NCBI GenBank assembly: GCA_913020155.1
Contig: CAJWBA010000005.1
Coordinates: 18,727-82,726, forward strand
Direction of reading: 5' to 3'
DNA from: an uncultured Flavobacteriales bacterium
Lineage (GTDB): Bacteria > Bacteroidota > Bacteroidia > Flavobacteriales > Flavobacteriaceae
Length of the DNA: 64,000 nucleotides
The notes under the pieces were generated by a model that saw nothing but the letters and a program-made list of their open reading frames with translations, did not search any database and was not told the origin of the DNA. The translations under genes were made by a program, and so were the position numbers. Shown piece by piece: positions 26,162-35,068 of this stretch (positions within the stretch are counted from its first letter, which is position 1; each line of letters starts with the position of its first letter).

Positions 26162-27025
26162 CTAATTCGAGATCAATGACTTTAAATAATCCCCATAAAC
26201 ATTTCCTTTGAATTCTTCTGCCAAATGACGCAACTGCTCTTGGTCTATTGATCCAGAATGGTATGCTGCGGCTTCAATAGCTCCAACCAAAACACCTTGT
26301 CTGGACTGAATAACTTGTACAAACTGACTGGCCTCCATCAATGATTCAATGGTTCCTGTATCCAACCATGCTGTTCCGTGATCTAAGACTTCTACCTGTA
26401 AGCGCTCTTCTACCATGTACAATCGGTTGAGGTCCGTAATTTCAAGTTCTCCTCGTTTACTGGGTCTTAATTTTTTTGCTTTTTCTACTACTGTATTATC
26501 ATAAAAATAAATTCCGGGAACAGCAAAAGAAGACTTGGGATGAGTCGGTTTTTCTTCTATGTCTATTACCTTTTTATTGGAATCAAATTGAACTATTCCA
26601 TAACGTTGCGGATCGCATACTTTACTTGCAAAAATCATTCCTCCATCGAGAGAGGCATGTTTTTTTAATTGATCAATAAAACGTGTTCCATAAAATAAAT
26701 TATCTCCTAAAATTAAAGCTACGGGTTCATTGTTTATGAATTCTTCTCCTAAAATAAAGGCTTGTGCTAAACCGTTTGGCTCTGCTTGTTCTATATATGA
26801 AAAACTACACCCTATTCTAGATCCGTTTCCTAATAGTCTTTGATACAAAGGAAGGTCTTGTGGGGTGGTTATGATCAAAATTTCATGAATCCCTGCTTCA
26901 ATTAAAGTTGCTAGAGGGTAATAAACCATCGGTTTGTCATAAATGGGCATAAGCTGCTTACTTACTGCTTTGGTCAGCGGATACAAGCGTGTTCCATTTC
27001 CCCCTGCTAAGATTATTCCTTTCAT
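26162..27025 (-). CDS. rfbA: Glucose-1-phosphate thymidylyltransferase
   Basis: 287 residues from ATG 27023-27025; the longer start at 27052 is less likely because MKGIILAGGNGTRLYPLT is the family's standard N-terminus. Further motifs: KQLMPIYDKPMVYYPL, LILGDNLFYG and WLDTGTIESLMEAS. It joins glucose-1-phosphate and dTTP to dTDP-glucose, the first step towards dTDP-rhamnose. It is 10 bp after rfbB. All key residues look present. Confidence 0.97.
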   Translation of the reverse strand: MKGIILAGGNGTRLYPLTKAVSKQLMPIYDKPMVYYPLATLIEAGIHEILIITTPQDLPLYQRLLGNGSRIGCSFSYIEQAEPNGLAQAFILGEEFINNEPVALILGDNLFYGTRFIDQLKKHASLDGGMIFASKVCDPQRYGIVQFDSNKKVIDIEEKPTHPKSSFAVPGIYFYDNTVVEKAKKLRPSKRGELEITDLNRLYMVEERLQVEVLDHGTAWLDTGTIESLMEASQFVQVIQSRQGVLVGAIEAAAYHSGSIDQEQLRHLAEEFKGNVYGDYLKSLISN

Positions 27026-27035
27026 AATTCTTGTT

Positions 27036-28055
27036 TTATTTTCTTTTGGCAAGATAGTGCTCCACTGTCATTTTTAACCCTTCTTCAAAAGGTGTTTGAG
27101 GAGCCCATTTTAAATCATTTATAATTTTAGTTGCATCGATAGCATATCGATAATCATGCCCCAGTCGATCGGTAACGTAAGTTATTAATTTAGAATACGA
27201 CTCGCCGTTGGTTCGGGGTTCAATTTTATCTAAAATATCTGTTACCAAAGTACATAACTCGAGATTGGTTTTTTCATTATCTCCACCAACTGCGTAGACT
27301 TCCCCCAAAACGCCTCTTTCAAAAACGATTTGAATTGCCTTGCAGTGATCTTTTACAAAAAGCCAATCTCTAATATTTTCACCCTTCCCATAAATTGGAA
27401 TTGGTTCTTCTTGAATTGCTTTTCTGATAATTGTTGGTATCAATTTTTCATGATGTTGATGTGGTCCAAAGTTATTGGAACAATTTGTAGCCACTACAGG
27501 TAAACCATAGGTGTGAAAATAACTTCGAGCTAAATGGTCTGAGGCTGCCTTAGATGCACTGTAGGGGCTGTTGGGGGCATATGGTGTCTTTTCTGTGAAA
27601 GCTCCTTCTAACCCCAGAGTCCCGTATACCTCATCTGTAGAAATATGATGAAAACGGGCTGTTTTGAAAGTTGATTTAAACTTTTGATCATCATCTAGCC
27701 AGCTTTTTCTGGAAGCTTCTAAAAGCTGAAAAGTTCCCATAATATTGGTTTCTACGAATGCCTTTGGTCCACTTATTGAATTGTCAACATGTGATTCTGC
27801 AGCAAAATGAATAACTCCTTGAATATTGTTCTCACGAAAGAGTTTTTCCAAAAGAATTGCATCACAAATGTCTCCTTCTACAAAAGAAACCTGAGTGTTT
27901 CCTTTCCAACGATCAAGAGCTTTTAAATCAGCCGCATAAGTTTTTTTGTCTAAAATTAAAAGGTTTTGATCTGGCTTTATTTCTATCAGATAATCTATGA
28001 AGTTGGAGCCAATAAACCCTAATCCTCCTGTTATTAGTATTGTTGTTTTTTGCAT
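27036..28055 (-). CDS. rfbB: dTDP-glucose 4,6-dehydratase
   Basis: 339 residues. Extended SDR: NAD-binding TGGLGFIGSNF, HFAAESHVDNSI, the catalytic HISTDEVYG and YxxxK in SPYSASKAASDH, and GENIRDWLFVKDHCKAI near the C-terminus. It converts dTDP-glucose to dTDP-4-keto-6-deoxyglucose. First gene of the rfbBACD group and only 2 bp after the GH3-family gene, so both may share one transcript. Confidence 0.97.
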   Translation of the reverse strand: MQKTTILITGGLGFIGSNFIDYLIEIKPDQNLLILDKKTYAADLKALDRWKGNTQVSFVEGDICDAILLEKLFRENNIQGVIHFAAESHVDNSISGPKAFVETNIMGTFQLLEASRKSWLDDDQKFKSTFKTARFHHISTDEVYGTLGLEGAFTEKTPYAPNSPYSASKAASDHLARSYFHTYGLPVVATNCSNNFGPHQHHEKLIPTIIRKAIQEEPIPIYGKGENIRDWLFVKDHCKAIQIVFERGVLGEVYAVGGDNEKTNLELCTLVTDILDKIEPRTNGESYSKLITYVTDRLGHDYRYAIDATKIINDLKWAPQTPFEEGLKMTVEHYLAKRK

Positions 28056-28057
28056 TT

Positions 28058-29542
28058 TTAAACCTTTTTTTCTAGAGAGTCTGCTATTTTGCGATCGTTA
28101 GATAAACGAGGAACTTTGTTTTGTCCTCCTAATTTTCCTATAGATTTCATGTAAGCTTCAAATCCTTGTTTTGCAACTGATTTGACAACAAGTTTCCTAA
28201 GAACTTTCCCTTGAATCAAATCTTGATAATAAACGTTCTGTTTCTCCATTTCTTGATCCAATACTTTTTCAAAAGCTTCAATGTCTTTTGGCGGAAGATC
28301 AAATTCAATACACCATTCGTGGTAGGGCAAGCCTTTTTCTGGTTTCACTTGGGGAGCAACTGTAAACTCACGAACACGAATATCAGTGCCTTCTGTTGCT
28401 TTTTTGAGAGCCGTTTCTACTTCTTTTCCGATAACATGTTCTCCAAAGGCAGAAATAAAATGTTTTATTCTACCTGTAACAATTAGTCGATAAGGTGCCC
28501 TAGATAAAAAACTAACAGTGTCTCCGATGTTGTATGCCCAAAGTCCTGCACTTGTCGAAATGATAAGAGCATAATTTACTCCCAACTCTATTTCGTGTAA
28601 GAAATGACGTTTTGGGTTTTCTTGCTGAATCTGGTCAACTCGAATAAATTCATAAAAAATATCGTTGTTTAACAACAACAGTAATCCATCTTTTTCTGTA
28701 AGATCTTGATAGGCAAAAAACCCTTCGGATGCTGGAAAAAGTTCTATTGTATCTACCTTTCGTCCAATAAGATTATTAAATACACTTTTATAGGGTTCAA
28801 AATTAACTCCACCATAAACTAAAAGAGAAAAATCTTTAAAGATGTCCCCAACATTTTTATTTGTTTTCTTTTTTAATTTTTCGAAATACATCTGAACCCA
28901 TGAGGGAATTCCTCCAATTAGAGTCATGTTTTTTGTTAATGTCTCCTCAACAATTGTGTCTACTTTTTGTTCCCAATCTTCTATGCAGTTTGTTTCCCAA
29001 CTGGGCATTCTGCTTTTTTGTAAATAACGTGGAACATAATGTGCAACGATTCCAGATAAACGTCCCAACGCAACTCCATTTTTATCTTCTAGCTCGGGAC
29101 TCCCTTGAATAAAAATCTGTTTCCCTTTTAAAAACCCTGTTTTCCCTGTTCTGTGAATATAGTTTAACAATGCATCCCTTGCAGCGTTTATGTGAGTAGG
29201 CATAGACTCTTTGGTTATTGGAATGTGTTTTGCTCCTGAGGTTGTTCCGCTTGTTTTAGAAAAATAGATTGGTTTTCCGGGCCACAGTATGTCCTCTTCC
29301 CCTGCAACCATTCGATCAATGTATGGGCTCAATTCTTCATAATCCCTTACGGGTACAAATTGAGAGAAATCGGCGAGAGTCTTTATCGATCTAAAATTGT
29401 GGTCTTTTCCAAAGGTTGTGTCTCGTGCAGTTGCAATTAGTTTTTGAAAGGTTTTTTTTTGAGATTCGATAGGGCTTTTTATCCACTTTTGATTTCTTCT
29501 GAATATTATCCTAGCAAAAAGTTTTGCTGCTATTTGCTTCAT
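28058..29542 (-). CDS. GH3-family acyl-adenylating enzyme
   Basis: 494 residues. The ATP/AMP-binding loop FSKTSGTTSGAKHIPIT, the VYGGVNFEPYK segment, ELFPASEGFFAYQD and the C-terminal VTGRIKHFISAFGEHV are the landmarks of the GH3 superfamily, named from plant auxin-amido synthetases. Bacterial members are thought to activate an acyl acid as an adenylate and join it to an amine or amino acid; the bacterial substrate is unknown. It lies between the M23 peptidase (3 bp) and rfbB (2 bp). Probably cytoplasmic. Confidence 0.88.
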   Translation of the reverse strand: MKQIAAKLFARIIFRRNQKWIKSPIESQKKTFQKLIATARDTTFGKDHNFRSIKTLADFSQFVPVRDYEELSPYIDRMVAGEEDILWPGKPIYFSKTSGTTSGAKHIPITKESMPTHINAARDALLNYIHRTGKTGFLKGKQIFIQGSPELEDKNGVALGRLSGIVAHYVPRYLQKSRMPSWETNCIEDWEQKVDTIVEETLTKNMTLIGGIPSWVQMYFEKLKKKTNKNVGDIFKDFSLLVYGGVNFEPYKSVFNNLIGRKVDTIELFPASEGFFAYQDLTEKDGLLLLLNNDIFYEFIRVDQIQQENPKRHFLHEIELGVNYALIISTSAGLWAYNIGDTVSFLSRAPYRLIVTGRIKHFISAFGEHVIGKEVETALKKATEGTDIRVREFTVAPQVKPEKGLPYHEWCIEFDLPPKDIEAFEKVLDQEMEKQNVYYQDLIQGKVLRKLVVKSVAKQGFEAYMKSIGKLGGQNKVPRLSNDRKIADSLEKKV

Positions 29543-29545
29543 ATG

Positions 29546-30421
29546 CTATTTTTTAGAAAAATCAATGAAGTTTTCAGGATTCATAGGATATCCATCACTC
29601 CAAAGTTCAAAATGTAAGTGCCAGCCTGTTGTAAATTCACCCGTATTTCCTGCTGTAGCTATTACCTCTCCTGGTTTTACAAAATCTCCTTGTTGCTTAC
29701 TTAAAGAAGCATTGTGCTTATAGGCAGAAATTAACCCATAGGGGTGTTCAATTATAATGACGTGACCAGTCCCTGATGTCCATTCTGAAAAAATCACCCT
29801 TCCCTCGGCTACTGATTTAATGGGGTCATTTTCTTTGAGAACGATATCTACTGCATAATGTTTGTTTGCAAGATTATAAACTTGAGATAAATTACCTTGA
29901 GCTGGAGGAAAAAGAACAAAATCAACTTTGTTTTTGGAGTTTCCAGGGAGATTGTATTTATCCTCTTGGTGTACTATTGCCCTGAGTAAAGAGTCGTCTG
30001 CACTTGTTGAAACAATTTCTTTTGGTTTTTTTTGGAAGCTATCCAGCTCTATTTTACTTTCTTCTAGATCATCAGATTTCAGATCGCCTGCCAAAACCCT
30101 TTGAATCGAGTTTAAGTAGCGTATGGACTGATCGTAAGCTTTGCTTAATGAATCTAACTTAAAAGCATTTTCTGCGGTTTGAGCTCGCATCTCCGTTGAA
30201 GAGTATCCAGGAATAAATTCTTTTAATGGAGTTGACGCTATTAAAAAAAAAGTTGCTATTGCAAAGATTGAAATTAAAAGAATAGATATAATCATTACGT
30301 TCAATCGAGTCAACCGAAAATACATTTGCTCTTCAAATGTCTCTTCATTTAGTACTACTAATCGATACTTATTTAATAGTTTTTGTTTGAAATTTCCTCT
30401 TTTCTCTGGTGTTTTTTTCAT
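29546..30421 (-). CDS. M23 family metallopeptidase (membrane-anchored)
   Basis: 291 residues from ATG 30421, which follows a -7 element. One transmembrane helix near residues 45-65 (VMIISILLISIFAIATFFLI), a coiled linker, then an M23 domain from about residue 185. The zinc ligands are present: HYAVD (HxxxD) and HLHFE (HxH), so unlike the EnvC-like protein at 308-1546 it should cut peptidoglycan cross-links in the periplasm. It is co-transcribed with the GH3 gene. Confidence 0.93.
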   Translation of the reverse strand: MKKTPEKRGNFKQKLLNKYRLVVLNEETFEEQMYFRLTRLNVMIISILLISIFAIATFFLIASTPLKEFIPGYSSTEMRAQTAENAFKLDSLSKAYDQSIRYLNSIQRVLAGDLKSDDLEESKIELDSFQKKPKEIVSTSADDSLLRAIVHQEDKYNLPGNSKNKVDFVLFPPAQGNLSQVYNLANKHYAVDIVLKENDPIKSVAEGRVIFSEWTSGTGHVIIIEHPYGLISAYKHNASLSKQQGDFVKPGEVIATAGNTGEFTTGWHLHFELWSDGYPMNPENFIDFSKK

Positions 30422-30430
30422 GGTGTAATA

Positions 30431-30438
30431 CAAATATA
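30431..30438 (-). promoter_or_regulatory. Bacteroidota -7 element before the M23 peptidase
   Basis: Minus-strand TATATTTG, an exact TAnnTTTG match, 9 bp upstream of the ATG at 30421. Its position supports that start over the ATG at 30433. Confidence 0.5.
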
Positions 30439-30506
30439 AAGAAACCCTAGATTAAAAATTACTGCTTTCCTTACACAAAATATAGATTCCCTATAATTTT
30501 TATTTT

Positions 30507-30514
30507 TACATTTG
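30507..30514 (+). promoter_or_regulatory. Bacteroidota -7 element before tatA
   Basis: TACATTTG matches TAnnTTTG and lies 15 bp upstream of the tatA ATG at 30530. It is back to back with the M23 peptidase promoter. Confidence 0.5.
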
Positions 30515-30529
30515 TGAAAAATCAATGTT

Positions 30530-30727
30530 ATGATAAAATTAATAACTTTTTTAGGAATGATAGGAGGTCCACAAATAATCCTCATCGTTATTGTCGTTTT
30601 ATTACTTTTTGGTGGCAGAAAAATTCCTGAACTGATGCGTGGTCTTGGAAGCGGTATCAAAGAGTTTAAAAATGCTACCAAAGAAGAGGAAGAAGATTCT
30701 TCAAAAATTGAAAATGAGAAAGATTAA
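30530..30727 (+). CDS. tatA: Sec-independent translocase TatA/TatE
   Basis: 65 residues: an N-terminal membrane helix (about 10-25, PQIILIVIVVLLLFGGRKI), the FGGRKIPELMRGLG hinge and an amphipathic helix followed by an acidic tail. This is the pore-forming TatA of the twin-arginine pathway, which exports folded proteins. No tatC nearby. The stop overlaps the convergent DUF4837 stop by 4 bp. Confidence 0.93.
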   Translation: MIKLITFLGMIGGPQIILIVIVVLLLFGGRKIPELMRGLGSGIKEFKNATKEEEEDSSKIENEKD

Positions 30728-31698
30728 TTCTCTATTTTAGTTGCTTGACTAAAAGAGGATATGATGGTGTTTAATTCAAACATAAAATCTCGCTTACTTA
30801 ATGAAGGAGCAAAAGCAAAGCCTTCTACCACTATCCATTTTTTGTTTAGTTCATCCTTAAGCATATAGTTCGTAAAAGGGCCCGCCATAAAGTCTTTTTT
30901 AACCTCCCACATCCCTTTTGTCAAATAAGCCTCTTTATCATCCAAAGTTGTTTTATAAAGATAGGGAAGATATGCTTCCTCTGTAATCATATGGCTTCCA
31001 GGAAGTCTCCCTGGGATATAAACCTCACCTATAGAGTCTCTAATTTTTACAATCTCATTCAAAGGGTTTGAGGAGAGATCTTTTAAGGGCAATGTGTAAG
31101 CAATCAAATTTAGGGTTCCTTTTTGAATTTGTTTTTCAATCCAAATAAAGTTGAACGTGTCTTTTACGGTCTTGTAGGCCGTTGGATAGGTCAAACTAAA
31201 ATTGAACCGATTTTCCAAACTACTGTCTTTTGATAAAGCCTTGCGTATTCGTCTCAGTTTTTCCTTTCGTTCATTTTCTTGAAATAAGCCTTGTATTAGT
31301 CGCTTGTTCTCTCGAACATATTCTTTCATGATTTCTTCATCTTCACCTCTAAAGAATGCAACTATTTGAGGTCGTGCAAAAGGGTTTTGTTTCAACTCAA
31401 AGCGAGCTAAACTGTCTTTTGCGAACCAAAGTATATTTCTGCTGTTTCTGGCAAAGCCATCAAAATTTTTAGGGTGAAGTTGTTTTAAAGAAAACCTTGG
31501 CTCATTCATGGGAAGACCTTCGTATTCTGAGGCAAGTTCATTGCGGACAGCTTCTCCCAAATCTCCTTTCCATTGAGCTTTGCTCATCACAACAGTAACG
31601 TGATTTAAATTTCCGTTTGAATCAGGAACATAACGTTCTGCCTTTTTGGAGGAACATCCTAATGAAACTAAAGTTAAAGCAAAGAGGAGTTTTTTCAT
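30724..31698 (-). CDS. DUF4837 family lipoprotein
   Basis: 324 residues from ATG 31696-31698, chosen because MKKLLFALTLVSLGCSSK is a clean lipoprotein signal with Cys 15; the frame is open to 31734. The rest is a soluble, probably periplasmic or outer-membrane-facing domain with no catalytic motif I recognise. It resembles the Bacteroidota family DUF4837. Function unknown. Convergent and overlapping with tatA, and 76 bp downstream of the pgk stop. Confidence 0.78.
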   Translation of the reverse strand: MKKLLFALTLVSLGCSSKKAERYVPDSNGNLNHVTVVMSKAQWKGDLGEAVRNELASEYEGLPMNEPRFSLKQLHPKNFDGFARNSRNILWFAKDSLARFELKQNPFARPQIVAFFRGEDEEIMKEYVRENKRLIQGLFQENERKEKLRRIRKALSKDSSLENRFNFSLTYPTAYKTVKDTFNFIWIEKQIQKGTLNLIAYTLPLKDLSSNPLNEIVKIRDSIGEVYIPGRLPGSHMITEEAYLPYLYKTTLDDKEAYLTKGMWEVKKDFMAGPFTNYMLKDELNKKWIVVEGFAFAPSLSKRDFMFELNTIISSFSQATKIEN

Positions 31699-31774
31699 AA
31701 TACCAATTCGTTTCTTATATATTGAGATTAACAAAAATCATTCCAAAGGAGGTTTCGTTAAAAATGTCTTCTAT

Positions 31775-32962
31775 TCAAACTCTTAAAGCTGCAATCCCTG
31801 GTAAGTCTTTACCTTCAAGACTTTCTAGCATGGCTCCGCCCCCTGTTGACACATAACTTACTTGATTTATAAAACCAAATTGTTTTACCGCAGCAACTGA
31901 ATCCCCTCCTCCTACAAGTGAAAAAGCTCCTTTAGATGTACTTTCAGCAATCGCCTTTCCCAATGCAATTGTTCCTTTTGCAAAGTTGGGAAATTCAAAA
32001 ACTCCAACAGGACCATTCCATAATATCGTTTTAGATTCTAAAATAACAGCTCTGAATTTACTAATAGTGTCTGGACCAGAATCAAGACCCATACATTTCT
32101 CTGGAATGGAACCAATGGGTTTAATTTGACTTTGAGAATTATTATCAAACTCCTCGGTACATACCACGTCTATTGGTAGGTGTATTTGTACATTCTTCTC
32201 CGCTGCCAGAACCAATAAATCTCTTGTGTATTGGAGATAATCGTCTTCACATAAAGAATGTCCAATACTTCCGCCCTGTGCCTTGATAAAAGTGTACGCC
32301 ATTCCTCCTCCAATAATCAAATGGTCTATCTTTTCTAGTATGTTTTCAATGATAGTAATTTTTGAAGAAACTTTTGCTCCTCCCAAGATTGCTAAAACAG
32401 GTTTCTCTCCCGTATTCATGACTTTGTCGATTGACGAAACTTCTTGTTCTAAAAGTTTGCCAAAAGCTTTTTTGTTTTCGAAAAAAGAAGCGATGACTGC
32501 CGTTGAAGCGTGTGCTCTGTGCGCTGTTCCAAAAGCATCATTTACATAAACAGATCCTAAGCTCGAAAGTTGCTTCGCAAAATCTTTATCTCCTTTCGTT
32601 TCTTCTTCATAAAAACGAAGATTTTCCAAAAGTAAAACTTGACCATTTTGAAGCGAATTTGCCCTTTCTTGGGTTTCTGTTCCAATGCAGTCTTTAGCAA
32701 AAATGACCGGTACTTCCAGGGTTTTAGACACCGTTTCTTGTATTTTACTCAAAGAAAACTGAGCATCTTTACCTTTTGGACGACCTAAGTGCGACATCAA
32801 AATACAACTGCCTCCATTAGAAAGGACATAATCAATTGTCGGTTTTGCTGCTCGAATTCTTGTATCGTCTGTTACTTTACCTTGGTCATTCAAGGGAACA
32901 TTGAAGTCCACGCGAATTAAAACTTTTTCGTTGTTGAGAGATAATTTACTGAGAGTGTTCAT
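31775..32962 (-). CDS. pgk: Phosphoglycerate kinase
   Basis: 395 residues, the usual length. Signature LIRVDFNVPLNDQG at the N-terminus, substrate-site HLGRPKG, VLLLENLRFYEEE, and the nucleotide-domain motifs LAILGGAKVSSKI and SLVGGGDSVAAVKQFG. It interconverts 1,3-bisphosphoglycerate and 3-phosphoglycerate with ATP formation in glycolysis. A -7 element TATTTTTG lies 16 bp upstream. Divergent from the delta-prime gene. Nothing unusual. Confidence 0.99.
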   Translation of the reverse strand: MNTLSKLSLNNEKVLIRVDFNVPLNDQGKVTDDTRIRAAKPTIDYVLSNGGSCILMSHLGRPKGKDAQFSLSKIQETVSKTLEVPVIFAKDCIGTETQERANSLQNGQVLLLENLRFYEEETKGDKDFAKQLSSLGSVYVNDAFGTAHRAHASTAVIASFFENKKAFGKLLEQEVSSIDKVMNTGEKPVLAILGGAKVSSKITIIENILEKIDHLIIGGGMAYTFIKAQGGSIGHSLCEDDYLQYTRDLLVLAAEKNVQIHLPIDVVCTEEFDNNSQSQIKPIGSIPEKCMGLDSGPDTISKFRAVILESKTILWNGPVGVFEFPNFAKGTIALGKAIAESTSKGAFSLVGGGDSVAAVKQFGFINQVSYVSTGGGAMLESLEGKDLPGIAALRV

Positions 32963-32978
32963 TGTAAAAATATTTTTG

Positions 32979-32986
32979 CAAAAATA
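32979..32986 (-). promoter_or_regulatory. Bacteroidota -7 element before pgk
   Basis: Minus-strand TATTTTTG matches TAnnTTTG, 16 bp before the pgk ATG at 32962. Confidence 0.45.
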
Positions 32987-33044
32987 AAGAATTCCCTTCA
33001 GCTGTTGCCTTTAGATCGCCAAGCATTTAAAATTAATTTTATAT

Positions 33045-33052
33045 TATCTTTG
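33045..33052 (+). promoter_or_regulatory. Bacteroidota -7 element at a near-leaderless gene
   Basis: TATCTTTG, an exact TAnnTTTG match, ends 3 bp before the ATG at 33056. Transcription starting about 7 bp behind the box would begin at or next to the start codon. Confidence 0.5.
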
Positions 33053-33055
33053 AGA

Positions 33056-34198
33056 ATGTTTCTAAGCGAAATTATTGGGCAAGATTACCTAAAAGGGAAA
33101 CTTTTTTCTTCCCTAAAAAAGGGCCAAGTTCCTCACAGTCAGTGTTTTATTGGTCCTTCTGGTCGTGGTGGCCTACGTTTAGCTGTTGCTTTTGCTCTTG
33201 AGCTGTTATGGGATTCAAAACGTGTTGAGAAGCACCGGAGAGAAGAAAAAAGGGCTTCCTTTTTTTTGGAACACCCCGATATTCATTTTATTTTCCCTGT
33301 AGCAGCATCCGCGTCGATCAGCAGCAAACCAAAATGTTCGGAATACTTAAAACAATGGAGAAGTTTTGTTTCAGAAACTCCATATGGAAGTTCAAATGAA
33401 TGGATGTTATCCATTGGATCGGAAAACAAACAGGGTAACATAAGTGTTAATGAAATTGATTTGTTATTCAAGAGCTTACACCTTAAATCTTTTTCTGGAG
33501 GAGCAAAGGTTTGTGTTTTATGGGGGGTTAATAAATTAAATATCCAGTCCAGCAATAAACTATTGAAATTAATAGAGGAACCTCCAGCCAAAACATTCTT
33601 TATTTTCGTTGCCGAGAATGAATTTGATTTGCTGCCCACAATCAAATCCCGTTGTCAAATATCAACCCTTAAACCTATCGACACGGATGAAATTAAAGCC
33701 TTTTTAATTCGTTCAAATTGTGACGAAAAGCTTGCTGAATTTTATGCTTCTAATGCGGAGGGTAGTTTAGGAAAAGCCATAGAATCATTTCAAAATATTG
33801 AACAACAAAGGGAATTTGAAACACTTTTTGTACAATGTCTAAGAAGCGCATTCAAAGCAAGCGGAAATAAAAGTGTAGTAATTGACCTCATGTCTTGGGC
33901 TAATAAAATGGGTACATTGGGAAGGACTGTCCAAAAAGAATTTCTCTTATACTGCCTCAACTTTATTCGACAAGCTTTATTGTTGTCTTACGGAGCAGAG
34001 GGTCTTGTTAATTTTCAATCTATGACAGGATTCCAAATAGGAAAGTTTGCTCCGTTTGTTCATAGTTGTAATGCTCAGGAATTGATAGAGCTGCTTGAAG
34101 ACACAACTTATGCTGTTGATCGGAATGCAAACGGTAAAATACTTTTTTCTGACTTTGCCTTAAAAATGACTCGTCTCTTAAACAAAAAAGAGCTTTAG
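33056..34198 (+). CDS. holB: DNA polymerase III delta-prime subunit
   Basis: 380 residues from ATG 33056 (the frame is open to 33005, but that start precedes the promoter box). AAA+ clamp-loader fold: IIGQDYLKGKLFSSLKKG, a P-loop-like GPSGRGGLRLA in which the usual GKT is replaced, the GANKLN-like LWGVNKLNIQSSNKLLKLIE, and sensor region LPTIKSRCQ. A broken P-loop is expected for delta-prime, which does not hydrolyse ATP. It helps load the sliding clamp at the replication fork. Convergent with the methyltransferase gene. Confidence 0.88.
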   Translation: MFLSEIIGQDYLKGKLFSSLKKGQVPHSQCFIGPSGRGGLRLAVAFALELLWDSKRVEKHRREEKRASFFLEHPDIHFIFPVAASASISSKPKCSEYLKQWRSFVSETPYGSSNEWMLSIGSENKQGNISVNEIDLLFKSLHLKSFSGGAKVCVLWGVNKLNIQSSNKLLKLIEEPPAKTFFIFVAENEFDLLPTIKSRCQISTLKPIDTDEIKAFLIRSNCDEKLAEFYASNAEGSLGKAIESFQNIEQQREFETLFVQCLRSAFKASGNKSVVIDLMSWANKMGTLGRTVQKEFLLYCLNFIRQALLLSYGAEGLVNFQSMTGFQIGKFAPFVHSCNAQELIELLEDTTYAVDRNANGKILFSDFALKMTRLLNKKEL

Positions 34199-34199
34199 G

Positions 34200-35039
34200 C
34201 TATTTGATCTTTTTGAAAACATAAACCAGAGAAGAATATTCTCCAGAAAAAAAGGCCCTAATATTTGATTCTATCCCTCTGAACATTCCTCGCAAAAATG
34301 GAAATCGTGATCCTTTATGCTGTTCAGAAATATATCCTATGTAAAGTGCGTCTAGCATCAAAGGATATTTTCGGACCAATTCAAAGCCAAAAGGCTCTAC
34401 CAGCGTTTTCATTCCCTCTTTAGAAAAATGCCAAAGATGTCTTGGCACATCAAAAGCGGCCCAATATTTCTCATAATATTTAGCATCAAAAGAGTTAAGG
34501 TTAGGGACCGCAATTAACAGAGTCCCTTTTTTTTTAAGTTGAGTTTTGATTGATCTAAGGCATTGTTCCAAGTCTGGCACATGCTCCAAAACATGCCAAA
34601 GAGTGATCAAGTCATGTTCATTGTTTAGCAGCTGTTCCAATGAAGAAACAACATTTAACCCTTTTTGTTTACATTGGCTCCGAGCGTGGAAATTCGGTTC
34701 AATGCCTGCCGTTTGGTGTTTCTTTTTAGATAGGTAATTTAAAAACTCCCCTGTTCCGCAACCATAATCAAGAACTTTTGCCTTGTTAGGAATTCGGCTT
34801 TTGAACATTCTATATTTTACTCTAAACATCCAATTTCTTGAAATTCGATATGTTAATGCAAAAGGGTTTTTGTTGGAATCATTATGAGAAATGTAGTTTT
34901 CGGAGGCATGATAAAAATCCAATTGTTGGTTTATGGGCCTTGGGTGGGTGTGGGCATATTGTGTTGTATTGTCCCAAACTATTGAAAAGGCTTCGCCTGA
35001 AATTAGATAATCTTTAGTTGAACATATTAGTTTTTTCAT
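34200..35039 (-). CDS. Class I SAM-dependent methyltransferase
   Basis: 279 residues from ATG 35037-35039; the frame extends to 35072, but those extra codons (MFHVEH) simply read through the parS-like site. SAM-binding motif I is VLDYGCGTGEFLNYL, followed by acidic-end strand GIEPN and DLITLWHVLEHVPDLEQC. It looks like the UbiG/Methyltransf_11-type branch. Substrate unknown; such proteins in Bacteroidota often act on lipids or polyketide-like acceptors. Follows mnmG after the 16-bp site. Confidence 0.85.
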   Translation of the reverse strand: MKKLICSTKDYLISGEAFSIVWDNTTQYAHTHPRPINQQLDFYHASENYISHNDSNKNPFALTYRISRNWMFRVKYRMFKSRIPNKAKVLDYGCGTGEFLNYLSKKKHQTAGIEPNFHARSQCKQKGLNVVSSLEQLLNNEHDLITLWHVLEHVPDLEQCLRSIKTQLKKKGTLLIAVPNLNSFDAKYYEKYWAAFDVPRHLWHFSKEGMKTLVEPFGFELVRKYPLMLDALYIGYISEQHKGSRFPFLRGMFRGIESNIRAFFSGEYSSLVYVFKKIK

Positions 35040-35052
35040 GCCTTCTTTATTA

Positions 35053-35068
35053 TGTTCCACGTGAAACA
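35053..35068. promoter_or_regulatory. parS-like site between mnmG and the methyltransferase gene
   Basis: TGTTCCACGTGAAACA fits the bacterial ParB-binding consensus TGTTnCACGTGAAACA at every defined position. It fills the 29-bp gap between the mnmG stop (35069) and the downstream start (35039). mnmG is a classic oriC neighbour, which strengthens the reading. No parA or parB gene is in the window. Confidence 0.7.

Noticed and set aside
33283..33645. Open frame of 120 codons on the minus strand
   Set aside because: Antisense to the delta-prime gene, with no promoter element or recognisable domain.
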